Below are positions 7,901 to 10,148 of a stretch of DNA of 10,148 bases, piece after piece. The position numbers and the translations under genes were made by a program. Numbering within the stretch: the first letter of the stretch is position 1; each line of letters starts with the position of its first letter. The stretch comes from Opitutia bacterium UBA957 (GTDB taxonomy: Bacteria > Verrucomicrobiota > Verrucomicrobiia > Opitutales > UBA953), in contig DBCN01000131.1 in NCBI GenBank assembly GCA_002293065.1, forward strand, positions 1 through 10,148. The letters are read 5' to 3'. The notes beneath the pieces are model-generated. The model was not told the origin of the DNA and searched no databases. It saw nothing but the letters and a program-made list of their open reading frames with translations.

Positions 7901-8782
7901 GGCGATGGTCGGTGGGGTGGTTTCGGTGAAGGCACCTGGGTCGAGGAGGTTGAGGTCGGACAGCTTGGTGGCCCGACTGTCAATCCCGCCTAGGGGGATG
8001 TTCTCGAAGCCCTTCAGGATCTCGATGCCCGTCCGGCCGGTGCCCCTGAGCGCCATCACTTGGTTGTAGGTTTGCTGGTCGGCGCTGACGGTGGTGCCCG
8101 CGGGCGGCGTCAGGCGCGTATCCGTGAGGTTGAGTTTCGCCTTCACGCCTTCATCGCCGATCCAGTAGCAGTAGGAGCCGGCCACGTTGGCGTCGGGCAG
8201 CGGCACCTTGGGCAGATAGATACGCCCATCGGGACGGCCCGGCGTCGTCGGCCAGTTCATGAGCTCCGCGGGCAACGCCGTGGCATCGCCGACCAACGTG
8301 ATCATCATGGGCCCAGCCTTGGGGGCGTAATCCGTTTGGAAGGGCACCCAATGGTCGGCTTCGTAATCGGTCTTGCCGAAGAGGTTGACGCTTTGCGAAT
8401 TGGCGGGGCGATCGTGGCGACCGCTGACCAGCCAAGCGGGGGGCTGGGTGGGGCGATCGCTGCGCCAGACACCTGTCCACAGCGGGTTGCGGATCGTTTG
8501 CCAATTCCAGCCCGGCTGGTTGCTGTTGGCGCCGAGGTTCGCTTGGGCGGTCATGCGGCGGTCGGGACCGGCTTCCTGTTGGAGATGCGCGAGGGCCAGA
8601 CGGAGCGAGACCAACGCGTGCAGCTTGCTTTGCGTCCGGTATTGGGCGGCCTTGGCCAACTTCGACTCCACGCTCAAGAATGCGGCAAGAACGATGACGA
8701 CCATGACCATCATCGCCATGATGGTCAGGGAAAGGACGAGGCTGAAGCCGCGTCGCGACGAAGGGTGGGGTAATCTGCTCAT
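4946..8782 (-). CDS. Verru_Chthon cassette protein A-like giant prepilin-type protein
   Basis: A 1278-aa envelope protein. Residues 10-17 read RRGFSLVL, resembling a prepilin peptidase site (cut after Gly12), followed by one hydrophobic helix to about residue 37, then ALVSLRLALAHLQQEAGPD (56-74), which continues the helix as in pilins. The rest is a very large exported region rich in Asn, Thr, Pro and Gly with few cysteines. The layout, length, the ITVLHNPYNV segment (about 517-526) and the C-terminal GRRFQIVSLRVLSPKEL fit Verru_Chthon cassette protein A, known only as part of a multi-copy gene cassette in Verrucomicrobia; its biochemical role is not established. The usual pilin Glu at mature position 5 is Leu. 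Codons for residues about 528-708 are unusually A+T-rich. ATG at 8782 is the only start placing the hydrophobic helix near the N terminus; GAGG lies 15 nt upstream. The stop overlaps the downstream companion start. Family recalled from memory, not searched. Confidence 0.85.
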   Translation of the reverse strand: MSRLPHPSSRRGFSLVLSLTIMAMMVMVVIVLAAFLSVESKLAKAAQYRTQSKLHALVSLRLALAHLQQEAGPDRRMTAQANLGANSNQPGWNWQTIRNPLWTGVWRSDRPTQPPAWLVSGRHDRPANSQSVNLFGKTDYEADHWVPFQTDYAPKAGPMMITLVGDATALPAELMNWPTTPGRPDGRIYLPKVPLPDANVAGSYCYWIGDEGVKAKLNLTDTRLTPPAGTTVSADQQTYNQVMALRGTGRTGIEILKGFENIPLGGIDSRATKLSDLNLLDPGAFTETTPPTIARKAWPSLTMVSRGLNTDSQWGGLKIDLSIAFEKTDAEFKASEFGEGPPPKDSAGNPLSGVTYTFNPKGTINRAAYGNAKVDVKYDGTPFGGTNGSHLISPLYSYTFNNTTVRGPTWEALRNYHRLYKEVAWNDSTNPIAGSPTLRARTHFPNTISLKNFYGGTAHYGHMYNRMDTSEDVYVSNNQRPQPTKVGATPYVAREMLVWGLQNNGGTLRLTLSPITVLHNPYNVAMRLKRENQNDIAAMRLSFRGWRDWYIDFNRNDAPAGTPSRWSHSLETLAKRSDSSVNWNESFRTYIPEIVLQPGEFRVFTLAAKQLPLSRFAYTVNSFDFLGCFYTNCLDRNSNDLTLTNETLEVSVRSAGPFYVRHLLTSWPGDSIMETGNSDDRTLYNVCSEVTELLSNSMGQDPNKIYRSGEAPPKFIPQGAALPSPGQPPQVLAVFDYGVRWGGDPLGFPIFVHSNPTAAMTRPEATGIGPGAMPAGYATTSNSYKLVVRGANNWAEVFEPGQDPALAFGGTSVRSSGLNTAVYTEIPLGPPVSLAQYTHANLHIRDQDPLFAIGNSFAPLYSPINAVSNYRSAHNWTDMDRVWLANAAIYDRFFLSGAAPAVFRGVEQKTLIKVLDDFAAGTGTLGNPRTKLFSFRDAATTRAMLADHRRIAGVTCTDGAFNVNSTSIEAWATVLASAKKNAMGKLSADLPAKTQNARYPRAARGADVSDYNYKKPFSNKSAWSGLATLDDDQIRLLAKSIVEETRKRLTNNHRSEVNLQPSMDVHAPVVFRGQTVPVPYIGLAQFVNRWLCGAENPLSYAGCLQNAIVRADVDGANLSNRTTNPAPLSDTAQLAATTTPGMVPWTDPAFRVNIKLADPRSGGTNRAHLHQASAASLIQSDILAVIGPALTTRSDTFTIRAYGDVTERPGSNSSLGACWVEAVVQRTPEFCDASQPPEMEVSDPIDGARHNPALKATNKALGRRFQIVSLRVLSPKEL
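6661..7200. other. Low-G+C segment inside the protein A gene
   Basis: Counting by hand, 253 of 540 bases (47%) are G or C, against 43 of 60 in 6601-6660 and 39 of 60 in 7201-7260. The lowest stretch is 6841-7080 (about 43%). Codons rare elsewhere in the window (AGA, ATA, TTA, CTA, AGT) become common on the coding strand, yet the frame stays open and the protein (residues about 528-708) continues with plausible family sequence such as IVLQPGEFRVF. It looks like replacement of a homologous segment rather than insertion of an unrelated element; that reading is inference. The boundaries are approximate; the left one may extend to about 6640. Confidence 0.75.
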
Positions 8783-8902
8783 AGGCCTAGGGTGGGACCT
8801 CTTCAGATGGTCACCCTTCTTGAACCCGATTCCAAGATTTTTACGATGGATTTTGCTTGGGCTGGCTGTGAATAACTCGTCCTGACGACGCCTTAAAACA
8901 AC
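8783..8902 (-). promoter_or_regulatory. 120-bp intergenic leader of the protein A gene
   Basis: The only gap between genes in the minus-strand block. It is A+T-richer than its surroundings (26 of 60 bases G or C at 8821-8880), as expected for a regulatory spacer. I see no convincing -35/-10 pair; TTGTTT close to the upstream stop and TAAAAA near 8842 are weak candidates only. It may hold a promoter for the downstream module or simply be read through from the upstream one. The spacer also contains a bulged inverted repeat near the start codon, listed separately. Confidence 0.35.
8790..8816 (-). promoter_or_regulatory. Possible leader hairpin over the protein A ribosome-binding site
   Basis: On the minus strand GGGTGACC (8816-8809) can pair with GGTCCCACCC (8799-8790), eight pairs with a 2-nt bulge and a 9-nt loop. 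The purine run AAGAGG, the best Shine-Dalgarno candidate for the protein A start at 8782, lies at the loop and 3' arm junction. If formed, the hairpin would partly hide the ribosome-binding site. The start codon is 8 nt beyond the 3' arm. One short repeat in G+C-rich DNA is weak evidence. Confidence 0.3.
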
Positions 8903-10030
8903 CTATCTGATGGCCGGCTCTGGCGGGCGGTAACGGTCCTCGACGCCTTTGATGATGACCTGGCCTTCGCTTTCGGATGAGGGAAGGATGAAATAGAGCG
9001 TCCGGAGGTCGTTTTGCTGGAAATAGCGAAAACTGTAACTCAGGGTTTCTTGGTCATCGATGGCGGAGCGCGAGTGGATGGTACCCTCGAAGTAGGTGCC
9101 ATCGTCCGCATTTGGCCGAACGACCGTGCTGCCCTTGGAGCCGATCTTGGTCCGGTTACCTGGGAGCTGGATTTCCACGGGGTGAGGGCAGAGGTTGTAG
9201 AAGCGGATCGTCCCGTACTGAAAAGCGCCAGGCGCATCGTCGATGGCGAGAATGCCGCCCTTGGGGTCGCCGGGATTCACCAGGAGGATGAGGTGGTGCG
9301 GGCCGGGAGTGGTCGGTAGGTCGATCCAAGCAATCGGTTTGTTTTCCTTATCCTTGTCCGGCTTCTTGGGTGGTTCGACCGAGACTGGTACGAAAGCGGC
9401 TAGGCGCTTTTTGCGCTTTTCTTCCGGGCTGAGGGTCTTTTGGGCTACCGTGGTTTTTTCCGGGACGCTTGACTTGAGCGGGTCGCCGGAGCGGATGGGA
9501 TCGGCGGATCTGACTGGATCGGTGGACCGAACCGGGTCGGCTGATTTGAGGGGGTCTCCGGAACGCACCGGGTCGAGGGTCTTGGCGGCGTCGGCCGAAG
9601 CTCGCGGGTCGGCCGACTTGCGGGGGTCGGCGGATTTGCGCGGATCCGGGCCGACGGCGAGCAAGCTTTTCTGCGGGCCGTTGGGTTTCGCGATCGTGTG
9701 CGGTGCGAATGGCGACTTGATGCTCAGGTCGCTGGGCTTCCCGGTCGGGTGGCGGGCCAGCAGCTTGGCGATTTCCTCGGGATTGACCGTGGCCGTCAGG
9801 GGCAGGAGCTCGAAGTGCGGATTGCCGCGGTAGGTGAATTCCTGCGTGAAGAAGTCGGGCGCGATGACGAGCGGGACGACCTTGCCGTCCTTGCGGTAAC
9901 CGTGGCCGAGGATGGGGCCGTCCAAGGAGATGGCTCGGAGGTTCACGGTGACCATGACCGGCGGTTTTTCCTCCGCGCCGACGTCGGCCATCAAGGCCAA
10001 TCCCAGACAGAGGATGGCTTTAGATTTCAT
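8903..10030 (-). CDS. Secreted companion protein 2 with DPxxSx repeat middle (hypothetical)
   Basis: No named family is recognised. Seen in the 375-aa product: a short signal peptide (about residues 1-19, cut after DVGA), an N-terminal conserved block (about 24-80, with GPILGHGYRKDG and FTYRGNP), a middle segment containing ten consecutive hexapeptides of the form DPxxSx (129-188), a Lys/Pro/Glu-rich charged stretch (190-232), and a C-terminal domain (about 234-366, with AIDDAPGAFQYGT, HPVEIQLPGN, DLRTLYFILPS and KGVEDR). The two ends align with the 367-aa protein at 3843-4946, so the genes are paralogues. The ATG at 10030 overlaps by 11 bp the end of the upstream protein A-like gene, which supports this start and suggests coupled translation. 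The repeat segment would be an extended, charged, disordered spacer. Cys8 lies within the signal sequence and is not a lipobox. The stop is TAG at 8903-8905. The role is unknown, presumably tied to its protein A partner. Confidence 0.82.
   Translation of the reverse strand: MKSKAILCLGLALMADVGAEEKPPVMVTVNLRAISLDGPILGHGYRKDGKVVPLVIAPDFFTQEFTYRGNPHFELLPLTATVNPEEIAKLLARHPTGKPSDLSIKSPFAPHTIAKPNGPQKSLLAVGPDPRKSADPRKSADPRASADAAKTLDPVRSGDPLKSADPVRSTDPVRSADPIRSGDPLKSSVPEKTTVAQKTLSPEEKRKKRLAAFVPVSVEPPKKPDKDKENKPIAWIDLPTTPGPHHLILLVNPGDPKGGILAIDDAPGAFQYGTIRFYNLCPHPVEIQLPGNRTKIGSKGSTVVRPNADDGTYFEGTIHSRSAIDDQETLSYSFRYFQQNDLRTLYFILPSSESEGQVIIKGVEDRYRPPEPAIR
9467..9646 (-). repeat. Ten 18-bp in-frame units encoding DPxxSx hexapeptides
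   Basis: Ten tandem 18-bp units with no gaps encode DPRKSA (twice), DPRASA, a degenerate DAAKTL, DPVRSG, DPLKSA, DPVRST, DPVRSA, DPIRSG and DPLKSS (residues 129-188 of the 375-aa protein). The register Asp-Pro-x-(Arg/Lys)-Ser-x is kept, but units differ at synonymous positions (GAT/GAC, CCG/CCC/CCA, several Arg and Ser codons). This points to an old expansion held by selection on the peptide. A higher-order pattern is visible: DPVRSG-DPLKSA and DPIRSG-DPLKSS bracket DPVRST-DPVRSA. Confidence 0.92.
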
Positions 10031-10148
10031 TCGGTTTGAGGGTGCGGAAGGAGACGATGCGGAAGCGCCGGCCGAGCAGATGATTGAGGGCGGTCAACTG
10101 GTTGCTGGTGGTCACGTCGCCGGTCGTGGTCGCGCCCGGGACCTGCGA
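10020..10148 (-). CDS. Second Verru_Chthon cassette protein A-like gene, C-terminal fragment
   Basis: Reading the minus strand from the window edge, the frame is open for 42 codons and ends LLGRRFRIVSFRTLKPNEI followed by TAA at 10022-10020. This matches the last residues of the complete protein A at 4946-8782 (GRRFQIVSLRVLSPKEL), with 12 of the final 18 positions identical by eye, and it holds the same place, directly before and overlapping a companion gene. It is therefore almost certainly the 3' end of another protein A gene that continues beyond the window. Only the tail is visible, so integrity and N terminus cannot be judged. The overlap with the downstream ATG (10030) is 11 bp, against 1 bp in the other module. 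Confidence 0.78.
   Translation of the reverse strand, partial: SQVPGATTTGDVTTSNQLTALNHLLGRRFRIVSFRTLKPNEI

Noticed and set aside
9467..9646. Possible CRISPR-like or microsatellite array because of the regular short repeats.
   Set aside because: Units are contiguous 18-bp in-frame codons without spacers, and they diverge at synonymous sites; this is a protein repeat.
1..10148. tRNA, rRNA, riboswitch, replication origin or attachment site.
   Set aside because: No cloverleaf, rRNA-like or conserved riboswitch sequence was noticed by eye, and nearly every base is in a supported coding region.

Overview
The window looks like chromosomal DNA from a G+C-rich member of the Verrucomicrobiota, possibly an Opitutae-like lineage. 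The phylum call rests mainly on a very large prepilin-like protein (positions 4946-8782, minus strand) that I recognise as Verru_Chthon cassette protein A, a family named from Verrucomicrobium and Chthoniobacter. No rRNA or other taxonomic marker is present, so the finer placement is inference.

Layout. Positions 1-3839 (plus strand) are housekeeping genes: the 3' part of a fused secDF protein-export gene, then recJ 22 bp later. The rest (3843-10148) is on the minus strand and meets recJ tail to tail across a 3-bp gap. In transcription order (high to low coordinates) it holds: the last 42 codons of one protein A-like gene, an overlapping gene for a 375-aa secreted protein, a 120-bp gap, a complete 1278-aa protein A gene, and an overlapping gene for a 367-aa secreted protein. 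The minus-strand block is therefore two tandem copies of a two-gene module, protein A plus a secreted companion. The copies are well diverged, so the duplication is not recent.

How the genes may work together. SecDF drives late steps of Sec export and RecJ is a single-strand DNA exonuclease; neither has an evident functional link to the module. Protein A carries one N-terminal hydrophobic helix with a degenerate prepilin-type motif, and both companions carry Sec signal peptides. The module is therefore probably an envelope or surface apparatus related to type IV pili or type II secretion pseudopilins. The B, C and D members of the classical cassette are not in the window.

Most notable observations. 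(1) The two companions share N- and C-terminal domains but have unrelated middle segments: a charged coiled coil in one, ten DPxxSx hexapeptides in the other. (2) A sharply bounded segment of about 540 bp inside protein A (about 6661-7200) has 47% G+C against 65-72% in the adjacent 60-bp lines, with the reading frame intact, which suggests segmental recombination. (3) Each companion start overlaps the stop of its protein A gene, so the pairing looks selected.
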